64,000 nucleotides of DNA from JAGWAJ01 sp026707615 (GTDB lineage: Bacteria > Acidobacteriota > Vicinamibacteria > Vicinamibacterales > UBA8438). Below are positions 26,078-34,906 of the stretch, in pieces. The DNA is taken from positions 992,001-1,056,000 of the forward strand of contig CBDBMW010000013.1 of the NCBI GenBank assembly GCA_965207595.1. The letters are read 5' to 3'. The notes under the pieces are model-generated. The model ran no database searches. It was not told where the DNA came from and was given only the letters and a program-made list of their open reading frames with translations. A program made the position numbers and the translations under genes. Position 1 is the stretch's first letter. Every line of letters begins with the position of its first letter.

Positions 26078-27199
26078 TCACCGGGTGAGGGGCGTCGTCC
26101 GGTACGGCCGGAGGTGCCACTCGAGGAACGTCCAGATCCGGTTCCACGAGTCGCGCTGGTGCGGGCTGTCCACCCTCCGATACCCGTTCTCGCGGTCGAC
26201 GCGGCGGTTGAAGCGGTGTCCGCCCCCGAACTCGTCGACGGGCGGGTCGCGGTAGATGCGCGTCTCCGCGAGGTCCGGCTTCAGGTACTCGAGGGCGTGG
26301 ATGAGCTGCTGCGACTCGACGAAGTTGACGTCCCGGTCGTTGTCCGCGACGTGCACCAGGAGCGGGGTCCGGAGGCGGTCGACGTGGTAGAGCGGCGAGC
26401 GCTCGACGTACACGTTCCGCCGCGCATAGACCGGACCGCCGATGCGCGGCTGCTTGACGAAGTGGCGGGCGTAGCGGGGGCCCTTGTAGGACAGGCGGAA
26501 GACCAGGTTGGTGACCGGGACGAGGGCCGCCGCGGCCCGGAACGACGTCTGGTCGCGGAAGACCGAGTGGAGCGCGATGAAGCCCCCGTGGCTCCACCCG
26601 ATCACGCCCACCCGCGCCGGATCGACGTGCGGGAGCTCGGCCCGCAGGTAGTCCAGGGCCGTCAGGCAGTCGTCTACCTCGTAGCCTCCGTAGTCGATCG
26701 CCTCGTGGTGGCGTCGCCCGTAGCCCGTGCTGCCGCGGTACTCCGGCGCCAGCACGACGTAGCCGCGGTCGACCGCTTCCCGGACGAACGGGAAATACGA
26801 CGGATCGAAGTCGCCGTGCACCCCGCCGTGGATCCAGAGGAGCGCCGGGTGGCCCCGGTCCCCGCGCAGCTCGAGCGGCTCGAACAGGTAGAAGGGAATG
26901 TCGATATCGCCGATGCGGCTGCGGTAGCTGAGCTTGCGGACCCGGAGGACGCCATCGCTCAGCGCCTGCAGGGTGCGATCGCGGCGGAGCTTGCGCGCCC
27001 GGTCGAGCTCGTACCGGTCCACGTCGGACTGCCGGGCGGCGGCCGGCTCCGGGGCGGTGCCCGCCGGCGCCGCCGCCGCGACCCCGAGGATGCCGGGGCA
27101 GACGACCACGACGCCGGCCACGGCCGCGAGCGCCGCCAACCCGTTGCAGGCTCCGGGTCGGCCCCAGCCCCACCGTCCCAGGAGCTTGCGCCGCGGCAC
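26078..27199 (-). CDS. Exported alpha/beta hydrolase, prolyl-oligopeptidase (S9) type
   Basis: A secreted peptidase or esterase. The catalytic domain shows the oxyanion region LLWIHGGVHGDFDPSYFPF, APEYRGSTGYG, the nucleophile elbow VGVIGWSHGGFIAL (Ser) and LLVHVADNDRDVNF (Asp), with a late histidine in GGGHRFNRR. These are hallmarks of the S9 C-terminal domain, here without the beta-propeller (about 373 residues). The N-terminus is uncertain. The GTG at 27199 gives a basic, hydrophobic signal-like start (PRRKLLGRWGW...), whereas the upstream ATG at 27250 would place repeat copy g inside the protein. Confidence 0.82.
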   Translation of the reverse strand: MPRRKLLGRWGWGRPGACNGLAALAAVAGVVVVCPGILGVAAAAPAGTAPEPAAARQSDVDRYELDRARKLRRDRTLQALSDGVLRVRKLSYRSRIGDIDIPFYLFEPLELRGDRGHPALLWIHGGVHGDFDPSYFPFVREAVDRGYVVLAPEYRGSTGYGRRHHEAIDYGGYEVDDCLTALDYLRAELPHVDPARVGVIGWSHGGFIALHSVFRDQTSFRAAAALVPVTNLVFRLSYKGPRYARHFVKQPRIGGPVYARRNVYVERSPLYHVDRLRTPLLVHVADNDRDVNFVESQQLIHALEYLKPDLAETRIYRDPPVDEFGGGHRFNRRVDRENGYRRVDSPHQRDSWNRIWTFLEWHLRPYRTTPLTR

Positions 27200-27232
27200 T
27201 CCACTTCGTTGACGTTCTGCGGCGCAAGCTCC
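27181..27232. repeat. Intergenic palindromic repeat, copy g
   Basis: A perfect 14-bp inverted repeat, ggagcttgcgccgc / gcggcgcaagctcc, with a 24-nt spacer. It overlaps the 5' end of the hydrolase gene, and the proposed GTG start lies in the loop. Its right half, cgttctgcggcgcaagctcc, is shared with copy f. Confidence 0.8.
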
Positions 27233-27390
27233 CGGGCATGAGCGAAGCATCTCAGGTCCCTTCCGGGCCGGCGGCAGAGCACGCCGGGCCCGTTCGAGGC
27301 GGGCGCAGGCGCGGACGCCGGCGCACCGTGTGGGCGCAGGGCGGCATTATAGCCTTGGGCCGCACGGGGTAGCGGTGCGCGCGGCCGGGC

Positions 27391-28464
27391 TCACGACGGC
27401 CGCGGCCGCATCAGCTCGGCGAGCGCCCCGGTCAGGCGTGCGTTCTGCGCTTCCGTGCCCACCGTGATCCGCAGCGCGTCGGCGAGGCGCGGCTCGGCGA
27501 AGTAGCGGACCAGGATGCCGCGTGAGCGGAGGCCGTCGTACAGCCGCCTGGCGTCTCCGTCGGGCGGACGGGCGAGCAGGAAGTTCGCCTGGCTCGGCCA
27601 GACGTGGAAGCCGAGCCCGGCGAGTGCGGCGGCCAGCCGGCTCCGGGCCTCCCGGATGCGGGCCACCGTGCCGCGGGTGTGGTCGACGTCGCGCATGGCG
27701 GCGGCACCGACGCGCGCCGCGACGGCGTCGACGTTGTAGCTGTCCTTGACCTTGGCGAGCCCCGCGAGGAGCGGCGGCCGGGCGACGGCGAACCCGAGGC
27801 GCAGGCCCGCGAGCCCATGGCTCTTCGAGAGCGTCCGCAGCACGACGACGCGGTCGGAGCGCCGGACGAGATCGAGCGCCGTGCGGTCCGCGAACTCCGC
27901 GTACGCCTCGTCGACGACGAGCACCCCGTCGAGCCGCGCGGCCAGGGCCTCGAGGGCGTCGGGGGGCGCCGCGGTGCCGGAGGGGCTGTTGGGGTTTGCG
28001 ACTATCGTGAGCTCGGCCGCGGCGCGAGCGAGGGCGTCCACCGGCAGCGCGTAGGTGTCGTCGAACGGCACCTCGACGACCGGCGCCTCCTGCATCGCGG
28101 CCAGTGTCCGGTAGAGGACATAGGTCGGGACGGGGTACGCGACCGCGCGGCCGGGGGCGGCGACGGCGCGCATCAGCATCGTCAGCAGATCGTCGCTGCC
28201 GTTGCCGGCCAGGATCCATCCCGGATCGACGCCGAGCACCGTCGCGGCGCTCCGCCGAAACTCGTCCGCCGCGGGGTGGGGGTAGCGCCGCAGCAGCTCC
28301 GCGTCGATCGCCCGCAGCGCTTCCAGCGCCCGCGGGCTGGGCGGATACGCGTTCTCGTTGGTGTTGAGCTTGATGACGTCCCGCTGGTCCGGCTGCTCGC
28401 CCGGCACGTAACCGTCGAGGGCGTCGATCGCCGGTCGGAAGAGCGACATCGCGGGACGCGCCAT
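27391..28464 (-). CDS. hisC: Histidinol-phosphate aminotransferase
   Basis: A PLP-dependent enzyme of histidine synthesis. The 357 residues include IKLNTNENAYPPSPRALEAL (N-terminal signature), AGNGSDDLLTMLMRAV, ANPNSPSGT, VVDEAYAEFADRTALDLV, the PLP lysine region TLSKSHGLAGLRLGFAV and the C-terminal GILVRYFAEPRLADALRITVGT. The start is either 28464 (MARPAMS) or the ATG 15 bp downstream. It is isolated from other his genes. Divergent from the VWA array. Confidence 0.94.
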   Translation of the reverse strand: MARPAMSLFRPAIDALDGYVPGEQPDQRDVIKLNTNENAYPPSPRALEALRAIDAELLRRYPHPAADEFRRSAATVLGVDPGWILAGNGSDDLLTMLMRAVAAPGRAVAYPVPTYVLYRTLAAMQEAPVVEVPFDDTYALPVDALARAAAELTIVANPNSPSGTAAPPDALEALAARLDGVLVVDEAYAEFADRTALDLVRRSDRVVVLRTLSKSHGLAGLRLGFAVARPPLLAGLAKVKDSYNVDAVAARVGAAAMRDVDHTRGTVARIREARSRLAAALAGLGFHVWPSQANFLLARPPDGDARRLYDGLRSRGILVRYFAEPRLADALRITVGTEAQNARLTGALAELMRPRPS

Positions 28465-28533
28465 TGTAGCCCGCCATCCGTCGCCGCGACCGCAGGTCGC
28501 GCCTCGGCCTCCCCCTGGCGCTCGACCAATTCG

Positions 28534-28572
28534 GCCGGGAGTCTGCACCGTCCTACCGCGCAGACTCCCGGC
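28534..28572. repeat. Intergenic palindromic repeat, copy h
   Basis: A perfect 13-bp inverted repeat, gccgggagtctgc / gcagactcccggc, with a 13-nt loop. It lies in the divergent region between hisC and the first VWA array gene. It is the one copy located between gene starts rather than after a stop. Confidence 0.8.
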
Positions 28573-28704
28573 GGCGATGGGCTGGAACTGCGGGGCCGGC
28601 CTATATATGCTGTGGACGAGCTTGGTGCGCCGCCGCGGCGGCGACTCGGACTGGACATCGGGCGGCTCGCGCCAAGGAGTCGCACGGGTGCAAGGAGGTC
28701 GAGC

Positions 28705-29616
28705 ATGCGTCGTTTCGTCATCCCGCGCGCGGCGGTAGCCGTCGTAGCCTGCCTGGTGGGAGTCGGCCTGGCCGGCGCCGCGTCGGCCCAGGAGCTCGGC
28801 CTGATCTATGCGGCGGTCATCGATCAGACCGGCCAGCCCGTGACCGACCTCGCACCGGAGGAGTTCCAGGTCAGCGAGGACGGGAACGCCGCCAGGGTCG
28901 TGTCGGCCGACGTCGGGGCCGAGCCGATGAAGATTGCGCTGCTGGTCGACAACGGGCGCCGGATCAGCATGGGACAGGCGATCAATCCGCTGCGCGACGG
29001 CGTGGCTGCGTTCATCGAGAACATCCCGGCCGAGCACGAGATCGGACTGTTTACGGTCGGTGGCCAGATCCGGCGGCGGGTGGGCTTCACGACCGACCGG
29101 GGCGAGCTGCTCGAGGAGGTCGCGGACATCCACGTCGACAACGCCGGCAGCGTCCGCTTCATCGATGGTGTCCGGGAGACCTGGGACCGCCGCTACGACG
29201 GCGACGAGGCGTGGCCCATCTTCGTTGCGGTCCTGACCGACGCACTCGAGTCGAGCGCGTTCATGAACGAGGACCGCTTCATGGGCTGGGTCGGTAACCT
29301 GCGAGCGGGCGGCGTGACCGTGCATTCCGTGCTCTGGCGCTCGCGCGGGGCGGGGTTCGCCGGGCAGGTGGCGACCGGGTTTGCCATCAACCTGGCCGAG
29401 AACACCGGCGGCCGCTACACGCAGATAGCGGCGGCGACCGCTTATGAGGACAATCTGCGGCAACTGGCGACCGACATGGCCGCTCACTGGGATCAGGCGT
29501 CGATACGCTACCGCGTGATCTACGAGCGCCCCGATCCGGCGGGGCAGAGCGTGTCGGTGAGCGTGACCCGCCCCGGCGTCAACCTGCAGCTCTTCGGCGA
29601 CCGGAGCATGCCGTAG
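28705..29616 (+). CDS. VWA-array protein 1 (degenerate metal site)
   Basis: A 303-residue exported protein. The signal peptide (AAVAVVACLVGVGLAGAASAQ) precedes the Acidobacterial VWFA-related signature PVTDLAPEEFQVSEDG. In the VWA core the metal-site loop is LLVDNGRRIS, so both MIDAS serines are absent. Other conserved strands are RFIDGVRETWDRRYDGDEAWPIFVAVLTD and NTGGRYTQIAAAT. An AAGGAGG ribosome site precedes the ATG. It is first of four tandem paralogues with gaps of about 60-120 bp and separate ribosome sites. Confidence 0.86.
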   Translation: MRRFVIPRAAVAVVACLVGVGLAGAASAQELGLIYAAVIDQTGQPVTDLAPEEFQVSEDGNAARVVSADVGAEPMKIALLVDNGRRISMGQAINPLRDGVAAFIENIPAEHEIGLFTVGGQIRRRVGFTTDRGELLEEVADIHVDNAGSVRFIDGVRETWDRRYDGDEAWPIFVAVLTDALESSAFMNEDRFMGWVGNLRAGGVTVHSVLWRSRGAGFAGQVATGFAINLAENTGGRYTQIAAATAYEDNLRQLATDMAAHWDQASIRYRVIYERPDPAGQSVSVSVTRPGVNLQLFGDRSMP

Positions 29617-29736
29617 CCGGTGAGGATCTTGCATAGCAACGACATCGAATCGTTCGTGGAGCGGCGCATCGATCCACCGGCTTCAGCGACCGGGCCCTTC
29701 CGGCGGCCCGGACGCTTCCAGGAAGGGGTAGGACTC

Positions 29737-30768
29737 ATGGCGAATCGACTCCGCAGGGGGAGAGCGTGGATGGTCGTGGCCGCGACGGTCGCGTCCGTCG
29801 CGTCGGCCGGCGTCGCGTCGGCCCAGGAGCAGCGCGTGGCCTACGTGCAGGTCGTCGACCAGCAAGGGCAACCGGTGACCGACCTCGCGCCCGAGGAGTT
29901 CCAGGTGGCGGAGGATCGGGTCCCGGGCCGGGTGGTGTCGGCGCGGATCGGCACGGACCCGATGCGGGTCGCGCTGCTCGTCGACAACGGCGAGGCGATG
30001 CGCGCGGGCCAGGCCGAGAATCCGATGCGCGACGCGGTCGCCGGGTTCATCGAGGCGCTCCCGCCCCGGCATCTCGTCAGCCTCTCCACGATCGGCGGCC
30101 AGATTCGTCAGGTCGTCGACTTCACGACGGACCGCGGGGAGCTCGTCGAGGAGGCGAGGGGGCTCTTCACGGATGAGACCGATGGGGTCCGCTTCGTCGA
30201 CTCGATCCGCGAGACGCTCGAGCGTCGCTACGACGAGGACGAGATGTGGCCGGTCTTCGTCGCCCTGATCACCGATTCCGGGGAAGCGAGCGCGTTCCTG
30301 AACGAGCGCCGGTACCGCCGCTTCGTCGAGTCGCTGCGGGCTCGCGGAGCCATCGTCCACGTAATCCAGTGGAACAGCGCGCGGCGCGCGCGGCTGCAGG
30401 AGTCGTTCAGCGCGAGCTCGTTCGGCGGCGGGGGCGGGGGGGGCGCGGGCGAGCGGTTCGCCCCGCGTGGAACACGGTCGCTCGTCGACAGCGACGCCGG
30501 CGGCCGCGGAACGTCGGCTACCCACACGATCGCCCTCAACCTGACCGAGCTCACCGGCGGGCGCTACGTATCCGTGGCCGCGGCCACGGGGATGGTCGGC
30601 GCCATGACGCAGCTCGCGACCGACATGGGCGCCCACTACGACGCCGTGTCCACGCGCTACAAGCTGACCTTCGAGCGGCCGGATCCCCCCGGCCAGCGGG
30701 TCATGATGCGGGTCACGCGGCCGCAGGTCGCGTTGCGGCTGTTCCGCGACCGCGCGATCGACCCCTGA
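29737..30768 (+). CDS. VWA-array protein 2 (degenerate metal site, Gly-rich insert)
   Basis: A 343-residue paralogue. The signal peptide is VVAATVASVASAGVASAQ, the signature PVTDLAPEEFQVAED, and the metal-site loop LLVDNGEAMRAG. Unlike its neighbours it has an insertion of about 40 residues after VIHVI/QW-NSARR that is glycine- and serine-rich (SSFGGGGGGGAGERF...SDAGGRGTSATH), probably an exposed loop. It ends with ERPDPPGQRVMMRVTRPQVALRLFRDRAIDP, the conserved C-terminus. Purine-rich ribosome site ggaaggggtagg. Confidence 0.86.
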   Translation: MANRLRRGRAWMVVAATVASVASAGVASAQEQRVAYVQVVDQQGQPVTDLAPEEFQVAEDRVPGRVVSARIGTDPMRVALLVDNGEAMRAGQAENPMRDAVAGFIEALPPRHLVSLSTIGGQIRQVVDFTTDRGELVEEARGLFTDETDGVRFVDSIRETLERRYDEDEMWPVFVALITDSGEASAFLNERRYRRFVESLRARGAIVHVIQWNSARRARLQESFSASSFGGGGGGGAGERFAPRGTRSLVDSDAGGRGTSATHTIALNLTELTGGRYVSVAAATGMVGAMTQLATDMGAHYDAVSTRYKLTFERPDPPGQRVMMRVTRPQVALRLFRDRAIDP

Positions 30769-30827
30769 GCGGGAGCGCCGCGCCGGCCTCGTCGGGGGGC
30801 GGCGCGCATCGACGAAGGAGCCGAATC

Positions 30828-31742
30828 ATGTCAGGACGACCCAGGCTGCCCGTGGGGCGAACGGCGCTGGCCGCGAGCGTCGTAGTCGGGCTCGCCGTCC
30901 CGGTTGCGTCCGCGCAGGAGGTGCGGGTCGGCTACGTGCACGTGATGGATCTGGCCGGCCGGCCGGTTACGGATGTGACGCAGGACGAGTTCGAGATCGA
31001 GGAGAGCGGCCGGGAAGCGCGCATCGTCGCGGCCCGCAACGGCTCCGAGCCGATGAAGATCTCCCTGCTGGTCGACAACGGCGACGCGATGCGGGCCGGT
31101 CAGGCCGTCAATCCGTTGCGCGACGCGGTGGCCGCGTTCCTCGAGGCCCTGCCGCCGCAGCATTCCGTCAGCCTGTTCACGATCGGCGGCCAGGTCCGTC
31201 GGCTCGTCGACTTCACCACGGACCGGGAGGAGCTGATCGAGACCGGGCGCAGCATCTTCACCGACCAGGCGGGCGGCGTGCGGTTCGTCGACGCGATTCG
31301 GGAGACGCTCGACCGGCGCTACGACGGGGACGAAGCCTGGCCGGTCTTCGTGGCGCTCCTGAGCGACGCCCCCGAGGCGAGCGCCTTCATGAACGACCGG
31401 CGCTTCCTGCGCTTCGTGAACGATCTGCGCGCGGCCGGCGTGATGATCCACGTCGTCCAGTGGTCGGCAGCGGGACGCGACCGGCCCGACTCGGCGACGA
31501 GCTTCGCCGTCAACCTGACCGGGAACACCGGCGGCCGCTATCGATCGCTCGCGGTGGCGACCGGCATGGTCAACGCGATGGCGGAGCTCGGAGCCGCCCT
31601 GGGCGCCCACTACGAAGAGATGTCGAGTCGCTACGTCGTCGTCTACGAGCGCCCCGATCCGCCGGGTCGCCGTGTCCGGGTCCGCGTTACGCGTCCGGCG
31701 GTCGGCGTGCGGCTGTATCCGGACCGGAGCCTGGACCGCTAG
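30828..31742 (+). CDS. VWA-array protein 3 (degenerate metal site)
   Basis: A 304-residue paralogue. It has signal peptide LAASVVVGLAVPVASAQ, signature PVTDVTQDEFEIEESG, metal-site loop LLVDNGDAMRAGQAVNPLRDAVAAF, and FTIGGQVRRLVDFTTDREELI. It has no glycine-rich insert. Ribosome site aaggag 7 nt before the ATG. It is closest in motif wording to proteins 2 and 4, implying stepwise tandem duplication. Confidence 0.86.
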   Translation: MSGRPRLPVGRTALAASVVVGLAVPVASAQEVRVGYVHVMDLAGRPVTDVTQDEFEIEESGREARIVAARNGSEPMKISLLVDNGDAMRAGQAVNPLRDAVAAFLEALPPQHSVSLFTIGGQVRRLVDFTTDREELIETGRSIFTDQAGGVRFVDAIRETLDRRYDGDEAWPVFVALLSDAPEASAFMNDRRFLRFVNDLRAAGVMIHVVQWSAAGRDRPDSATSFAVNLTGNTGGRYRSLAVATGMVNAMAELGAALGAHYEEMSSRYVVVYERPDPPGRRVRVRVTRPAVGVRLYPDRSLDR

Positions 31743-31809
31743 CCGCGGGCGGCGGACGCTCCGGGGATCAGCCGGCGCTGCGACTGGCGGCGTAACCGGG
31801 GAAGCGAGC

Positions 31810-32724
31810 ATGAAGGGCCCAGCAGCCGCTCGGGCGGCGGCCGGCGTCGTCGTCCTCGTCGCGGGCCTCACGGCCGCCCCGGTCGTGGCCGCCCAGGAGC
31901 GGAACGTCGTCTACGTGCGCGTCCTGGACGTGCTGGGTCGGCCGTTGACCGATCTCGCGGCCGAGGAGTTCGCGGTCCTCGAGGGCGGGCGCCGCGCGCG
32001 GGTCGTGTCGGCCACGCCGGGCACGGAGCCGATGCGGATCGCGCTCCTGGTCGACAACGGCGAGTCGATCCGCGCCGGCCATGCCGTCAACGCCCTCCGC
32101 GACGCGGTCGCCGCGTTCCTGCGGTCGCTGCCGCCCGCGCACCTCGTCGGCCTGTTCACCATCGGCGGGCACGTCCGGCAGCACGTCGAGTTCACGACGG
32201 ATCGCGCGGCGCTGCTGGCCGCGGGCGCCTCCATCTTTCCGGACGAGTCGGGCGGCGTGCGCCTCGCGGACGGGATACGCGAGACGCTGGAGCGGCGCTA
32301 CGACGGCGGCGAGGCGTGGCCGGTGTTCGTGGCCCTGGTCACGAGCACCGGCGAGGCGAGCGGCTTCATGAACGACCGGCGGTACCTGCGCTTCATCAAC
32401 CGGCTGCGGGCTGCGGGGGTGATCGTGCACGTGGTCCACTGGTACGTCCGGGGGCGGGACCTCGACGGGTCGGTGAGCGGGCTGGCCCCCGACCTCGCGG
32501 GGGACACGGGCGGCCGCTACACCTCCGTCGTCGTGGCCACCGCCATGGCGAATGCCATGGAGGCACTGGCGACCGACATGGGCATCCGCTACCGGGACCT
32601 GTCGAGCCGGTATCGGGTCGTCTACGAACGCCCCGATCCGCCGGGAGCCAGCGTGACGGTTCGCGTCGAGAGGGCGGGCATCGGGATGACGCGGCTGTTC
32701 CCCGACCGCCGGCTCGACCCGTGA
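31810..32724 (+). CDS. VWA-array protein 4 (partly degenerate metal site)
   Basis: A 304-residue paralogue. It has signal peptide GVVVLVAGLTAAPVVAAQ, signature PLTDLAAEEFAVLEGG and metal-site loop LLVDNGESIRAG. Only here is the second MIDAS serine position still Ser (D-N-G-E-S). The conserved tail ERPDPPGASVTVRVERAG shows it is the last unit of the array. The gene is preceded by ggggaagcgagc. Confidence 0.86.
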   Translation: MKGPAAARAAAGVVVLVAGLTAAPVVAAQERNVVYVRVLDVLGRPLTDLAAEEFAVLEGGRRARVVSATPGTEPMRIALLVDNGESIRAGHAVNALRDAVAAFLRSLPPAHLVGLFTIGGHVRQHVEFTTDRAALLAAGASIFPDESGGVRLADGIRETLERRYDGGEAWPVFVALVTSTGEASGFMNDRRYLRFINRLRAAGVIVHVVHWYVRGRDLDGSVSGLAPDLAGDTGGRYTSVVVATAMANAMEALATDMGIRYRDLSSRYRVVYERPDPPGASVTVRVERAGIGMTRLFPDRRLDP

Positions 32725-32999
32725 GAGCGTGCGTCGACGAGCGGCCGCGCAGAGGCACGTGCCGCGAGGCGCAGCTTCTGGACCGGCGATCGCGTTTCCG
32801 ATACGCTACGAGAGTGGCTCCCGGGCTGGGAGCGCGGCCGCGCCGGCGGCCTTTCCGTGGCGCCGTGGCGACCTTGCCAGCGCCGGTAACGCGGGATGTG
32901 CACCGTGCCGCGGAGCAGATTCCCGCAGGGTCGGTCGGGCACCAGGCGGAGCCGTCGGGCGACGGTTGGTGGGCTCGGACGGAGCACGGAGGACAGGCA

Positions 33000-33707
33000 A
33001 TGCAACGCAAGCTGATCGGGGTGCTCGGCGTGTGGCTCCTGGCATTCGGGGCCGTGGTGGCCGCCGACTTCTGGGAGGACAAGGAGTTCACGAGCTGGTC
33101 GGACCGCGAGGTCCAGAAGATGATGACCGATTCGCCGTGGGCGAAGCAGGTCAACATCATCATGGGTGGGCTCCAGGCGGAAGAGTCGAGCCAGTTCACC
33201 GGCGGCGGCTTCGGAGTCGGTGGCGGTGGAGGTGCCGTGCGTGGCGGCCGCGGAGGCGACGGGTTCGGCGGCATCCGGCGTGCCCGGGTCAACGTGGTCT
33301 GGATCAACGCGCTGCCGGTGCGGCAGGCGATGGTGCGCGGCCTGGTCGGCCGGGGCGGCGACGTCCCCCCGGAGGGCCAGCAGTTCCTGTCGGAGCAGGA
33401 CCCGTTCTACACCATCGCAATCCTCGGATTGCCGCCGGCGTTCCAGGCGCTCGGGCAGATGGTCAACCAGGTGCTGGCCGAGACGATGCTGAAGCCGGAC
33501 GACCGGGATCCCATCCCGCCCATCGACATCGGGTTCATGCGGGAAGGAGACCAGTCCATCCGGGTGATGTTCATGTTCCCCCGCGACAACCCGCTCACCC
33601 TCGACGACCGTGAGGTGGAGTTCATCACGAAGCTCGGCTCCGAGATCGAGGTCAAGAGGAAGTTCCGGCTCCGCGACATGCAGGTCGACGGTCGTCTCCT
33701 GCTGTAG
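33000..33707 (+). CDS. Secreted FWE-motif protein 1, unknown family
   Basis: A 235-residue exported protein. The signal peptide (LIGVLGVWLLAFGAVVAA) is immediately followed by the conserved block DFWEDKEFTSWSDREVQKM...TDSPWAKQV. A glycine-rich linker (about residues 65-90) separates it from a domain with INALPVRQAMVRGL, DPFYTIAILGLP, and a final KRKFRLRDMQVDGR. The next gene is a clear paralogue. I have no functional assignment; the family appears acidobacterial by context. ATG at 33000 after ggaggacaggca. Confidence 0.8.
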   Translation: MQRKLIGVLGVWLLAFGAVVAADFWEDKEFTSWSDREVQKMMTDSPWAKQVNIIMGGLQAEESSQFTGGGFGVGGGGGAVRGGRGGDGFGGIRRARVNVVWINALPVRQAMVRGLVGRGGDVPPEGQQFLSEQDPFYTIAILGLPPAFQALGQMVNQVLAETMLKPDDRDPIPPIDIGFMREGDQSIRVMFMFPRDNPLTLDDREVEFITKLGSEIEVKRKFRLRDMQVDGRLLL

Positions 33708-33726
33708 CGGTTCCGCTGCACATCGC

Positions 33727-33786
33727 CGGGAGTCTGCGCCGCAGGGGCACGCGGAAGCGACGTTCTCGCGCCGGGGCAGACTCCCG
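33727..33786. repeat. Intergenic palindromic repeat, copy i
   Basis: A perfect 11-bp inverted repeat, cgggagtctgc / gcagactcccg, with a 38-nt spacer that contains cgttctcgcgccg, resembling the gttctgcggcgc of copies d, f and g. It starts 20 bp after the stop of the first FWE gene. Confidence 0.78.
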
Positions 33787-33895
33787 CCGCGCCGACCCGG
33801 GCTCGCTGGCGGAGCGCCGGCGTCTCGCGTGGCCGCGGGGCGCAGGTCGGAGCACATTCCGGAGCCCGGACGGAACCGCCGAGCGGAGGTGGGTC

Positions 33896-34612
33896 GTGCG
33901 ACAGGCGGTGAGTGGCGCGCTCGCATGCTGGCTCCTGGCCGGGACCGCCCTCCTGGCCGCCGACTTCTGGGAGGAGAAGGATTTCACCTCCTGGTCGGAC
34001 AAGGAAGTCCGCAAGATGCTGACCGATTCGCCGTGGGCGAAGCGGGCCAACATCGTGATGGGCGGGTTGCGGGGCGAGGAGTCCAGCGGCTACCACGTCG
34101 GCCCCGACCCCTTCGGCTTCGGGGGGACGGGCGTGCGCTCCTTGCCCGGCGAGGCCGACACCCAGCAGTTCGCCGGCATCCGGCGGGCGACCGTCACCGT
34201 CCTCTGGATCAATGCCCTCCCGGTGCGTCAGGCCGTCGTGCGGGCGGTGGTCGGGCGCGATGCGCCGATACCTCCGGACGGCCGCGAGTACCTGGTCGAG
34301 GAGGACCCCTTCTACACCGTGGCGGTGGTCGGATTGCCGCCACCGTTCGCGCTGCTGTCCCGCATGCTCGACGCCGTCAAGGCCGAGACGATGCTGAAGC
34401 GACGGGACAGGCCGCCCGTCGCGCCGGAGCGGATCGTCTTGGAGCGGGACGACGATCAGTCGATTCGCGCCCTCTTCCATTTCCCTCGCACCGAGGCCAT
34501 CACCCCGGCCGAGCGCGACGTCGAGTTCGTGACGAAGCTGGGCCCTGTCACCGACATCAAGAAGAAGTTCCGGTTGCGGGACATGCGGTTCGGGGGGCGT
34601 CTGGCCCTGTAG
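33896..34612 (+). CDS. Secreted FWE-motif protein 2, paralogue of the preceding gene
   Basis: A 238-residue paralogue starting at a GTG with ribosome site ggaggt. The signal peptide (GALACWLLAGTALLAA) runs into DFWEEKDFTSWSDKEVRKM...TDSPWAKRA. INALPVRQAVVRAV, DPFYTVAVVGLP and IKKKFRLRDMRFGGR align with protein 1. The glycine-rich linker is replaced by a different sequence (YHVGPDPFGFGG...). Tandem duplication followed by divergence; function unknown. Confidence 0.8.
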   Translation: MRQAVSGALACWLLAGTALLAADFWEEKDFTSWSDKEVRKMLTDSPWAKRANIVMGGLRGEESSGYHVGPDPFGFGGTGVRSLPGEADTQQFAGIRRATVTVLWINALPVRQAVVRAVVGRDAPIPPDGREYLVEEDPFYTVAVVGLPPPFALLSRMLDAVKAETMLKRRDRPPVAPERIVLERDDDQSIRALFHFPRTEAITPAERDVEFVTKLGPVTDIKKKFRLRDMRFGGRLAL

Positions 34613-34622
34613 TCTCGCTTTC

Positions 34623-34669
34623 GGCGGTCCAGCCGTCCGCTCATCGAGAGCGCCGGTCGGCTGGACGCC
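34623..34669. terminator. Hairpin after the FWE pair
   Basis: Perfect 9-bp arms gtccagccg / cggctggac, extended by ggc/gcc around a single bulged G, lie 10 bp after the stop codon. There is no T-run. The remaining 240 bp to the next gene hold nothing recognisable. Confidence 0.5.
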
Positions 34670-34906
34670 GATGCTCGCCGCGCCCGGGTCGGCGAACGCT
34701 TGCCGCCCATCCCGCTGAGCATCATGACGACGTTCCCGGGCGTCATGAGCAGCTTCACATCCGTCCGTCGCCCCCCGCGCCGGGGCGGGCGACGCGTCTC
34801 CTCCCGATCGAAGGCTCGGCCCGCGGCGGGCCCTCGGTGATGGGCTATGATCGTTCCTCCGCGGCGGGGACCCTCGGCCGGCCTGCCGCGGCGCCCTGGG
34901 GAAACG

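Noticed and set aside
27200..27250. ATG at 27250 as start of the S9-like hydrolase
   Set aside because: It would place the intergenic repeat copy g inside the protein and precede the signal-like segment by an implausible 17 residues.
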